DNA of 45,376 nucleotides from Planctomycetaceae bacterium (GTDB lineage Bacteria; Planctomycetota; Planctomycetia; Pirellulales; Pirellulaceae): the NCBI GenBank assembly GCA_002724245.1, contig PBOG01000162.1, positions 1-45,376 on the forward strand. The letters run 5' to 3'. Below, piece by piece: positions 7,876 through 15,713 of the stretch (the stretch's first letter is position 1; the number at the start of each line of letters is the position of its first letter). Position numbers and translations under genes: made by a program. The notes under the pieces are model-generated. The model saw only the letters and a list, made by a program, of their open reading frames with translations. It did no database searches and was not told the DNA's origin.

Positions 7876-10800
7876 TTACCCTTGCGGCAACACCGATTTG
7901 GCCAAATCGAACAACGCCACAGAATCCGTAACCTCTTTCTTTAAAGGCACATACGCCGATCCGGCATCGACTATCCGAAAGTCAGCCAAGGTCGTTTTTG
8001 CGAGACGGCGCAGCTGTCCGGAATCAGCGCAGGAAAAACGCAAAAATCGATCCTCATGGCGAATGGCGGTAATCTGCCAGCGTGCAGCAGCAATTCTCAG
8101 TTCGGCCAATTGAACCAAACGCATGACAGGCGGCGGAGGAGAGCCGAACCGATCCACCAGCTCTTCCTGGTAAGTCTCCAGTTCTGCCGTATCTGAAATT
8201 CGTGCCAGCCGTCGATAAAAGTCAATCTTCAAGCGTATGTCGGGAACATAATCATCTGGCAAGTATGAAGCGCCCGGCAAGTCAATTTCGACATCGATGG
8301 TCTCCGGAGGTGGAGCCTGCTTGAGAGCACCGACAGCGGTTTCGAGCAGCTGGCAGTACAATTCGTAACCCACCATGGCGATGTGCCCACTCTGCTGGGT
8401 ACCCAGCAGATTCCCTGCACCGCGGATTTCCAGGTCACGCATGGCAATCGAAAAGCCGGCTCCCATCTCGCTGAATTCCTCAATGGCCCTGAGCCGACGC
8501 GACGCGTTGGGAGTCAGTGGCTTGCGGGAATCGACCAACAGGTAGCTGTACGCGCGATGCTTGTAACGCCCCACTCGTCCCCGCAATTGATGTAAATCCG
8601 CGAGTCCGTAGCGATCTGCTTCGTCAATAAAAATCGTATTAGCATTCGGAATGTCCAGACCGCTCTCAACAATGGTCGTCGCCAACAGCAAATCAAATCG
8701 GTGCGTCACAAAGTCAACCATTACTTGTTCGAGTTCTGTCTCCGGCATTTGACCATGGCCGATCTGGACACTCGCCTCTGGAACAATTCGCTTAAGTTTC
8801 TCGCGGACCAGGTGAATGTCATTCACACGATTGTGAACAAAGTAAATCTGTCCCCCGCGATTCAATTCTCGCAAAACGGCGCGGCGAATAAGATCTTCAT
8901 CCCAACGAACAACCCGAGTCTCAACAGCAATCCGGTCTTCTGGCGCCGTCTGCAAATTCGAAATGTCTCGAACACCAACCAGGGACATGTGCAACGTTCG
9001 TGGAATGGGCGTGGCGGACATCGTCATCACGTCAACAGTGGCGCGAAAGGTTTTCAAACGCTCCTTGACCGCGACACCAAATCGCTGCTCTTCATCGATG
9101 ATCACGAGGCCCAGGTTGTAGAACTTGAGGTCCTTGGAACCAATACGATGAGTTCCGATCACGATATCAACTTGTCCAGCCTCAAGCGCTTCAACGATCT
9201 CTCGCTGTTCACCCGCAGAACAAAATCGACTTAGGCGCGCAATATCAAAAGGAAACTCTGACATCCGGTCGCGAAATGTCCGATAGTGCTGTTCTGCCAG
9301 GATCGTAGTCGGCACGAGCACGGCGACCTGGTAACCGTTGTCGACGGCCTTGAAAGCGGCGCGCATAGCCAGCTCAGTTTTCCCGTAACCGACGTCGCCA
9401 CAAACCAGACGGTCCATCGGCCTGACGTTTTCCATATCAAACCGAATCGACTCTGCGGCAGCCAGCTGGTCTGGCGTTTCCTGATAAGGAAAAGAGGCGT
9501 CAAATTCACGCTGCCAGTCTGAATCCCCCGCGAAACTGATTCCCGGCCTGGCCATGCGTGCCGCCTGCAGGTCTAATAATTCTGCGGCCAGGTCCGTCGC
9601 TGCCATAGCAGCTGCCTGCTTTTGCCGCTGCCAGGTTTTACCGCCAATCCGGGCCAGCGCCGGGCGACTGCGAGTACCCCCGATATATTTATGGACCAGG
9701 CCTATGCGTGCTGCAGGAACGTAAACCCGCGTACCACCAGCAAATTCAACCTCCAGATGTTCCTCAACCTGGTCGTTACGGTCCAATCGTTTCAGGCCGC
9801 GGTAACGCCCAATCCCGTGTGCCAAATGGACTACCAGATCACCAACGCCCAGCTCCATAAAGCTGTCAATCGCTTTGCCCATCTGGCGCCGTGGCGTTGG
9901 CCTGCGCAACTGGCCACGGGCAAATAACTGGCTGGCCGCAATAACCAGAACCTGATCTTCCACCAACCGAAAGCCCTCACGTATCGAGCCGATGTGGAAG
10001 TACAGTCGCCCACTGGCCGCGGCTTGCGTTGCTGCCAGCAAGTCCCCCAGTCGCTCTACCTCAGACTCCGTATGCGCAACCACATAAACGTCGTGGTCGG
10101 TAGCGATCCGATCCAACTCTTCTCGGACCCGTCCGATTTCGCCACTAAACCGTTCAACCGATTCCATTCCAAGTCTGCAACTTGCGCCTCCCGCCAACGC
10201 GGAAACGCTGGCCAACGGTGCGTGCTGGATGCGGGCCATGACCTCACCAAAACCCAGCACACGATCAACCTGCTCCAGCCGATCCAAATATTGCTTGCCC
10301 TGCTGTACAACCTTCTCCGGTTCGACCAACAGGTACCAGGAAGTGTCTGGCAGATAGTCAATCAGACAAGCACCTTCCCGGCCAACTGCTGTCAAAATGG
10401 TCAGCTCAACGCGCTCGAGCGTTTCCAGACTTCGTTGTGAAGCAACGTCAAACCGACGTATCGACTCCACATCATCACCAAACAGCTCGAACCGGATCGG
10501 GCTAACCCAATCGCCAGCAAAAATGTCCAGAATGCCGCCACGAAGAGAAAACTCACCCGGCATTTCCACCGCGCTGGTGTGGTGAAAACCCTGCTCAACG
10601 AGCCATTGCGACAACGTTTCGACGTCCAGCGTCGCCCCCACCTCAATCTGCCTGCTAGTGGCCTCCAGAGCACTGGGAGACGGCACTGGTTGCAGCAAGC
10701 TCTGGATACAACAAGCCACAATCCCCGTGACTTCACCGGTCTTGGCTGCCGACCGCAGCTCATTCAGCGCCGCCAGCCGGGCTCCGTGAATCTCATCGAG

Positions 10801-11178
10801 CGGTACTTTTTCAGCAGGATCAGTCTCCCACGGTGGAAAACAACGCACCGGTAGGCGAGAGAACAATTTCATGTCCTCAGCAAACTCGTCCATTTCATCA
10901 GCGCTGGAACAAATCACGGCCAGGGTGCCTGGCGCATGTGTTTGCAGATTCGCCGCTAACAACGCGCAAGCTGAGCCGTGGACCCCATCAAATTCGGCAT
11001 GCTTGCCCGCGGCTAGCGCAGCTAATGCCTCGCCGTATCCAGCATGGGCCGCGAGTCCCTGCGGCAACGCAAATAGTCGGTCATGAATCCGTTCAGACAA
11101 TGGAGCAGGACTCGTTCTATCACCAGGACTGGAAGAAGTCACCTCGGCCTCACCGTCCCAACCAACTGTGCTTTGCAC
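7876..11178 (-). CDS. mfd: Transcription-repair coupling factor Mfd
   Basis: 1100 residues. Mfd displaces RNA polymerase stalled at DNA lesions and recruits UvrA for excision repair. A UvrB-like N-terminal region spans about 30-350, with the canonical GEFSLRGGILDIF at 208-220. The CarD-like polymerase interaction domain is at 443-500 (VGDLVVHLAHGIGRYRGL). The SF2 translocase has Walker A GDVGYGKT (594-601), DEEQ (695-698) and SATPIPRTLHMSLVGVRD (721-738), and a TRCF domain closes the C-terminus. Length is close to the 1148 residues of E. coli. The start used is a GTG with no clear Shine-Dalgarno, so the true N-terminus could lie slightly inside. A UVR-motif gene is divergently transcribed from the same upstream region. 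Confidence 0.97.
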   Translation of the reverse strand: MQSTVGWDGEAEVTSSSPGDRTSPAPLSERIHDRLFALPQGLAAHAGYGEALAALAAGKHAEFDGVHGSACALLAANLQTHAPGTLAVICSSADEMDEFAEDMKLFSRLPVRCFPPWETDPAEKVPLDEIHGARLAALNELRSAAKTGEVTGIVACCIQSLLQPVPSPSALEATSRQIEVGATLDVETLSQWLVEQGFHHTSAVEMPGEFSLRGGILDIFAGDWVSPIRFELFGDDVESIRRFDVASQRSLETLERVELTILTAVGREGACLIDYLPDTSWYLLVEPEKVVQQGKQYLDRLEQVDRVLGFGEVMARIQHAPLASVSALAGGASCRLGMESVERFSGEIGRVREELDRIATDHDVYVVAHTESEVERLGDLLAATQAAASGRLYFHIGSIREGFRLVEDQVLVIAASQLFARGQLRRPTPRRQMGKAIDSFMELGVGDLVVHLAHGIGRYRGLKRLDRNDQVEEHLEVEFAGGTRVYVPAARIGLVHKYIGGTRSRPALARIGGKTWQRQKQAAAMAATDLAAELLDLQAARMARPGISFAGDSDWQREFDASFPYQETPDQLAAAESIRFDMENVRPMDRLVCGDVGYGKTELAMRAAFKAVDNGYQVAVLVPTTILAEQHYRTFRDRMSEFPFDIARLSRFCSAGEQREIVEALEAGQVDIVIGTHRIGSKDLKFYNLGLVIIDEEQRFGVAVKERLKTFRATVDVMTMSATPIPRTLHMSLVGVRDISNLQTAPEDRIAVETRVVRWDEDLIRRAVLRELNRGGQIYFVHNRVNDIHLVREKLKRIVPEASVQIGHGQMPETELEQVMVDFVTHRFDLLLATTIVESGLDIPNANTIFIDEADRYGLADLHQLRGRVGRYKHRAYSYLLVDSRKPLTPNASRRLRAIEEFSEMGAGFSIAMRDLEIRGAGNLLGTQQSGHIAMVGYELYCQLLETAVGALKQAPPPETIDVEIDLPGASYLPDDYVPDIRLKIDFYRRLARISDTAELETYQEELVDRFGSPPPPVMRLVQLAELRIAAARWQITAIRHEDRFLRFSCADSGQLRRLAKTTLADFRIVDAGSAYVPLKKEVTDSVALFDLAKSVLPQG

Positions 11179-11346
11179 GAGTCGCTAGCCAGGGGAGGTA
11201 AAACAGGTTTCGCCAGAACATCACCAGAGCAGCCCCACACACCACGACCTTCTGGTCAAGCCGGTCGTTAGATTGGCAAACGGAAACTACATCATCTGTA
11301 AACTATGTGGATTCCAGCCGATTTGGTCAACTTCTCCCTTTCGGCA

Positions 11347-11369
11347 CTGCTAGATATAATTACTAGCAG
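11347..11369 (+). promoter_or_regulatory. TATAAT box inside a perfect inverted repeat
   Basis: CTGCTAG (11347-11353) and CTAGCAG (11363-11369) form a perfect 7-bp inverted repeat. The 9-base spacer contains TATAAT at 11355-11360. No good -35 lies 16-18 bases upstream. If TATAAT is a -10 element, transcription would start near 11367 and give a leader of about 37 bases before the ATG at 11404. That would exclude the upstream in-frame ATG at 11305. The repeat could be an operator over the -10 box or simply a hairpin. Confidence 0.35.
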
Positions 11370-11403
11370 AAGAAACAAGAGCCGTCCCGAAAATGGTCTC
11401 CCA

Positions 11404-12147
11404 ATGACGGATTCAGAACACATCGACGCACTTCTGCAAGCGTGGCCGTACAACCCTGAGAGCATGAATATTCGTCTTGTCACTTGTGAAGACAAGCGCG
11501 AAGTATTGCAAATGCGTGTCGATCTCGGTGTATTGCAATTGGAAACCACCGGCCGGCCGGATGGCCAACGACCGGAGGGAGAAGAAACGTACTACGATTA
11601 CCTGATGAGACAGTCGATCTTCGAAGGTAACGGATTTGTACTAGACGACGACGAATGTGACGAAGTCGACCGTGAATTTATCCAGTTCTACCACCGTCGA
11701 GTTTGCTGGTTACGGTTGCAGCAATACGATCGGGCGGTCACCGATGCCGATCACACACTGGGCTTGATGGATTTCTGTCGAGTACATTCGCCCGACGAGC
11801 AGTGGACCGTATCCCACGAACAATATCGCCCTTTCGTACTGTTCCAGCGCACACAAGCCGCAGCGTTGTCGGCGCTTGAGGAAAATGGCCCCGAAGAAGC
11901 AGTCCAGGAAATTGAACAAGGCCTCACTCAACTACATACGTTGTTCGTGGAACACGAACTGGAAGAACAATTTGAGGACGATGACCTGGTTGTCAGACTC
12001 ACCGAATTACGAGACTCACTGTCCGGACAATACAACGGCGAAAAATCACTGCAACAGCAACTGACTGAAGCGATTGCAGCCGAAGAATATGAACGAGCCG
12101 CGCGAATTCGAGATGAGCTTGAGCGACGCGATAGCGGTCAGCGCTAG
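11404..12147 (+). CDS. UVR-motif protein (UvrB/UvrC motif at C-terminus)
   Basis: 247 residues from the ATG at 11404. The body has a conserved-looking region beginning IDALLQAWPYN and continuing with REVLQMRVDLGVLQLE and GRPDGQRPEG, then helical segments rich in Trp, Arg and Glu. The last 30 residues (LTEAIAAEEYERAARIRDEL) match the UVR motif, the coiled hairpin by which UvrB and UvrC contact each other; the same motif also occurs in McsA and Clp ATPases. I recognise the family only as planctomycete UVR-motif proteins of unknown role. An in-frame ATG at 11305 would add 33 residues, but the candidate promoter at 11347-11369 and the family-like N-terminus favour 11404. The gene is divergent from mfd. 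Confidence 0.85.
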   Translation: MTDSEHIDALLQAWPYNPESMNIRLVTCEDKREVLQMRVDLGVLQLETTGRPDGQRPEGEETYYDYLMRQSIFEGNGFVLDDDECDEVDREFIQFYHRRVCWLRLQQYDRAVTDADHTLGLMDFCRVHSPDEQWTVSHEQYRPFVLFQRTQAAALSALEENGPEEAVQEIEQGLTQLHTLFVEHELEEQFEDDDLVVRLTELRDSLSGQYNGEKSLQQQLTEAIAAEEYERAARIRDELERRDSGQR

Positions 12148-12348
12148 TGTGACTGACAAGAAACCACATTCCGCAATTCCCAACATAGGCCTGGTGGTAA
12201 CGCGTTCCGACACGCGATGTGGGCAGTACCGGGAACTCCAGAACGCTGGGTACAGGCAACTGCGTCCCTGACCCTGGCGGCCTCGATAAGCGGACGGATT
12301 TCGGCCAGTCGGCTGCGAGGCGTAGCTGGTATTACTACAGGAACTAAG

Positions 12349-13278
12349 ATGCAAATCGCGGTAACAGGTGCGACTGGATTCCTCGGCCACTACATTGTCC
12401 AGAATCTGGCGAGTGACGGCCACCAGTTGCGATGCTGGCACCGTCCATCGAGTAATCGCCAGTCGCTGGATGCGTTCTCGCATCAGGTAACCTGGTTGCC
12501 AGGCAATCTCTCTGATGCACGCTCTGCCGTGACACTCGTCGACGGTTGTGACGCGGTAGTCCATGGAGCACTCTGGCGCACAGGAAGTACATTTCGCCAG
12601 AACGCCAGCGACTTGATCGAATTCACTGAAACGAATCTGCTCGGAACACTGCGTTTGATTGAAGCCGCACGTGAAGCCGGGGTCAAACGTTTCATCTTTA
12701 TTTCCACTTGTGCCGTCCACGAAGAGATACTGGACGACCGGCCTCTCGATGAAACACACCCACTGTGGCCACGCACACACTATGGGGCCCATAAGGCGGC
12801 GTTAGAAAAGTTCATCCATAGCTATGGACTTGGCGAAGGTTACGAAATCTGCGCACTGAGGCCCACGGGCATTTATGGCCTGGCGCACCCAGCTGAAAAG
12901 AGCAAGTGGTTTGAGTTAGTGCGCGATGTTACCCTGGGAAAACCCATCGAATGCCGAAGAGGCGGAAAGGAAGTACACGCTTCGGATGTGGCCAAAGCGG
13001 TGAATCTACTACTGTCCGCAAATGGAATCACTGGCCAAGCATTCAATTGCTACGACCGCTACATCTCTGAATTTGACGTCGCCGAAATCGCCTGCCGATT
13101 GACCGCGAGCAACAGTGTGATCGCCGGCGGCCAAACCCGCCCTCGCCACCAAATCGACACTCAAAAATTGGGGGCGATCGGCATGGAATTTGGTGGCCAA
13201 CAGATTCTCGAAGAAACCATTGGCGCACTTATTCAACACTGCTTGTCGGTCAACGACGACACACGCACGCTGTCATAA
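12349..13278 (+). CDS. NAD-dependent epimerase/dehydratase (extended SDR)
   Basis: 309 residues. The Rossmann fold starts at once with GATGFLG (7-13), the GxxGxxG nucleotide-binding motif of extended short-chain dehydrogenases. The catalytic YxxxK is Y145-K149 in THYGAHKAALEKF, with a Ser/Thr-rich FISTCAVHE segment before it. Such enzymes act on nucleotide sugars or related carbonyl substrates; the substrate here cannot be told. The ATG at 12349 was chosen because an AGGA Shine-Dalgarno match sits six bases upstream and because the Rossmann strand begins there; the frame is open further 5'. The 200 bases separating it from the UVR gene contain nothing I can assign. Confidence 0.9.
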   Translation: MQIAVTGATGFLGHYIVQNLASDGHQLRCWHRPSSNRQSLDAFSHQVTWLPGNLSDARSAVTLVDGCDAVVHGALWRTGSTFRQNASDLIEFTETNLLGTLRLIEAAREAGVKRFIFISTCAVHEEILDDRPLDETHPLWPRTHYGAHKAALEKFIHSYGLGEGYEICALRPTGIYGLAHPAEKSKWFELVRDVTLGKPIECRRGGKEVHASDVAKAVNLLLSANGITGQAFNCYDRYISEFDVAEIACRLTASNSVIAGGQTRPRHQIDTQKLGAIGMEFGGQQILEETIGALIQHCLSVNDDTRTLS

Positions 13279-13348
13279 ATGAGACCTGGGCAATCAGCTG
13301 GCCCCCCAACGAGCACCCAGTGATGCGGGTGTGAACAGCCCCAACGAA

Positions 13349-13378
13349 AACCCGGAAAATACTGCCCGCAGTCGGGTT
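13349..13378. terminator. Nested hairpin between convergent genes
   Basis: AACCCG (13349-13354) pairs with CGGGTT (13373-13378), and inside lies the palindrome ACTGC-CC-GCAGT (13361-13372). The structure sits between the stops of the convergent epimerase and DUF1501 genes and touches the DUF1501 stop codon. A bidirectional terminator is likely by position, but no T-run follows. Confidence 0.35.
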
Positions 13379-14826
13379 CAAAGTAACTCGCGGATGGGCT
13401 GGCCGTTCTCTTGCACTACGTGAATCGGCCGCTGGCGATCGTTGAGATACGTCGTTTCCAGTGGCACATCCATGTGGCGGTAAATCGTCGCCGCCAGGTC
13501 ACCGGGTGTGACTGGACGTTCACGGATCTGGGAACCGTCACTTTCAGTCGCACCGATCACTTGTCCGTGTCGCAACCCGCCACCAGCCATCAACATCGAC
13601 ATCACAACGGGCCAATGATTACGACCATCGAAGCTGCCCTGGGTCCCAGTCTGTGGCGTGCGTCCAAACTCTCCCATCGCCAGCACCAACACGTCATCCA
13701 ACATCTGCCGCTCTGCTAAATCCGTGAGCAAAGTCGTGTAGAGATGGTCAAACAATGGAAGCAGTGGACCAAGACCTTTCGAGATACCTCCATAAACTCC
13801 ACCTGGGATCCCATGGTTATCCCAAGTGCCTGATGCCGTGTGGTAACTCAAGTCCAGAGTCACAAATGTGGCCCCACGTTCTACCAGGCGGCGAGCTAAG
13901 AGAGCCTGCTGACACCACAGATGCTTTCCATAACGATCACGCGACCGTTGTGGTTCACGTTCAATATCAAAAGCATCCTGCGCCAAACGGCCTGTCACCA
14001 TCTCAACTGCTTGTCGATGATACACATCCATGGCATCCATCCAGCCACGGCTATCGAGCTGGCTCCGCAGGCGGTCAAAATCCTGCAGCAAAGTTCGACG
14101 ACTGTAGATGCGGTCGCGCGTCAAACCACTGGGAAGCTGAAACAACGGTGCGCCAGCGATCTTGCCAGTATTCCGGCCGACCAGGTCGTAAACTGGCAAC
14201 CGCGCCGCCTTCTGCGCGATAAACGGATCGTACTGCTGGCCAAGGTCACCCGCGTACGCCACATGAGATCGTGAACGCTGAAAAGCCACATAAGGAGGCA
14301 TCCCCGATTGGTTCGCTCCACGGTGTTTCGCAATCACAGAGCCGATTGCCGGAAATTGCCCACCTTTCGGATTCGCTCTTGGCGCTGCCCCGCGATGCCC
14401 TGTCTGGAAAACCATATTGGGTTCATGATTACTGTGACGGGCATCGACACTCCGCAGTACCGAAATCTGATCCAACATTGCGGCTTGCTTTGGGAGGTGT
14501 TCACAAAACAAGACTCCGGGAAGCCGTGTTTGGATTACTCCGAAAGGACCTCGATTCTCTGGCGGCCGGTTTGGCTTGGGATCCCAGGTATCGATATGAC
14601 TGGGGCCACCGGCCATCCACAGCAAAATCACACTCTTGTTGCGTTGCGGGCTGCCACCTTGGGACGCGACCGCATCGCGATGACGCAACAGACCAGGCAA
14701 GGATAAACCTGCCACGCCTGCCAATCCTGATTTCAACATGCCGCGGCGGTCCAAAAACGTCAGACCCTCTCGCGAGCGACCATGGAAGTCAGAGAAAGCG
14801 TGCTGGTGGTGAGAGAACTTCATCAT
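13378..14826 (-). CDS. DUF1501 family exported protein
   Basis: 482 residues. The N-terminus carries FLDRRGMLKSGLAGVAGLSLPGL, a Tat-like signal with a paired-Arg motif. Family motifs are present: AGGPSHIDTWDPKP near residue 72, GEFGRTPQTG and GRNHWPVVMSMLMAGGGLRHG in the last quarter. Unlike the other DUF1501 genes in the window it has no DUF1549/DUF1553 gene directly upstream. The preceding gene on this strand is the CBM9-like protein, 213 bases away. Two adjacent ATG codons begin the gene (14826 and 14823). The role is unknown beyond membership of the alkaline-phosphatase-like superfamily. Confidence 0.92.
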   Translation of the reverse strand: MMKFSHHQHAFSDFHGRSREGLTFLDRRGMLKSGLAGVAGLSLPGLLRHRDAVASQGGSPQRNKSVILLWMAGGPSHIDTWDPKPNRPPENRGPFGVIQTRLPGVLFCEHLPKQAAMLDQISVLRSVDARHSNHEPNMVFQTGHRGAAPRANPKGGQFPAIGSVIAKHRGANQSGMPPYVAFQRSRSHVAYAGDLGQQYDPFIAQKAARLPVYDLVGRNTGKIAGAPLFQLPSGLTRDRIYSRRTLLQDFDRLRSQLDSRGWMDAMDVYHRQAVEMVTGRLAQDAFDIEREPQRSRDRYGKHLWCQQALLARRLVERGATFVTLDLSYHTASGTWDNHGIPGGVYGGISKGLGPLLPLFDHLYTTLLTDLAERQMLDDVLVLAMGEFGRTPQTGTQGSFDGRNHWPVVMSMLMAGGGLRHGQVIGATESDGSQIRERPVTPGDLAATIYRHMDVPLETTYLNDRQRPIHVVQENGQPIRELL

Positions 14827-15039
14827 CGAAATTTACCAACAAGAGCACCTGGATCATTGAAAAGCAAACCACTCTTTTCAATTATCGCAAATCACCGTAT
14901 CGCATCCAAGTGAATCTCGACAAAACGGGACTTTTTGCCCCTGGGAGGCGATTCAGATTGCCTCCAGCACCAAAAGGGACATTGACTGCGCCGCAGCCGG
15001 TTAGCGCACCGCAGCCCTGTTCTATGTCGGCATAGCCCC

Positions 15040-15711
15040 CTATTGGCCCGCCGTTGCAGCCGGCTGCAGCTCCAACTGTCCCCACAGGCTGGGATCACTG
15101 ACAAATGGAAATTCCGGGCCAATGCTGAAAGTCTGCCAACCGAGTTCACGGTCGACCACCGCATAGGAAAACCCCAGCAGTGTCGTTTCCGCAGCGTCAA
15201 AACCCGTCAGCGCATCGCCCGGAACCCAAACGTGGAGCACATAGCCATCGATCCGATTCTCGCTGTAGATTCCAAACCGCTCTGAGGCGATTGGTCGGGG
15301 AAGTTCACGGGCCCTGGCAATTGAAAGTGTCGTGGCCACCGGCTCGTCCAACCGAGTCCCTTCCCCCATCGGGAGAAAAGCGAGCCGATGGCAAAACCGA
15401 TTCGCGCGATGAATACCCTGAATGTCTCTTGTGGCAATCCACAATTGCAACCCGTCGCTATCTTCTACACGGGTACCCCGACACCAGGGCAATTGTTTCT
15501 TGCCACTGACACGAACCGAAAAAAACAAACCCGTCTCGTTCCAGGCGGTGCGAACATCTGCAAACATCTGTCGACCTTCCAGTTCACCAAAACTAGGCAA
15601 GCGACAATCCTCTTCCAGATCAACGCCGCGACTTGACCACTGAAGATCACGATGTCTGCAAAGCGCAGCGAAACGGAACAAGAAATTGGGGGCCAGCAGT
15701 GCTTCATCCAT
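15040..15711 (-). CDS. CBM9/DOMON-like beta-sandwich protein, coupled to uvrA
   Basis: 223 residues with no signal peptide. The sequence has features of the CBM9-like fold found in many planctomycete proteins: MFADVRTAWNETGLFFSVRVSGKKQ near residue 50, then DSDGLQLWIATRD, and late GYVLHVWVPGDAL followed by LLGFSYAVVD. CBM9 domains bind sugars or heme-like ligands, but here no binding residues can be assigned and the family call is moderate. The ATG at 15711 lies two bases after the TAA of uvrA (15714-15716), so translation is probably coupled. Nothing in the sequence suggests a repair function, so the coupling is unexplained. Confidence 0.7.
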   Translation of the reverse strand: MDEALLAPNFLFRFAALCRHRDLQWSSRGVDLEEDCRLPSFGELEGRQMFADVRTAWNETGLFFSVRVSGKKQLPWCRGTRVEDSDGLQLWIATRDIQGIHRANRFCHRLAFLPMGEGTRLDEPVATTLSIARARELPRPIASERFGIYSENRIDGYVLHVWVPGDALTGFDAAETTLLGFSYAVVDRELGWQTFSIGPEFPFVSDPSLWGQLELQPAATAGQ

Positions 15712-15713
15712 TG

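Noticed and set aside
12217-12348. Upstream extension of the epimerase frame
   Set aside because: The Rossmann fold and an AGGA Shine-Dalgarno point to the ATG at 12349; the extra 44 residues look non-coding.
14882-15085. Minus-strand 67-codon Gly/Ala/Cys-rich frame after the CBM9-like gene
   Set aside because: It overlaps the end of the CBM9-like gene in another frame and has no ribosome-binding site or recognisable family.
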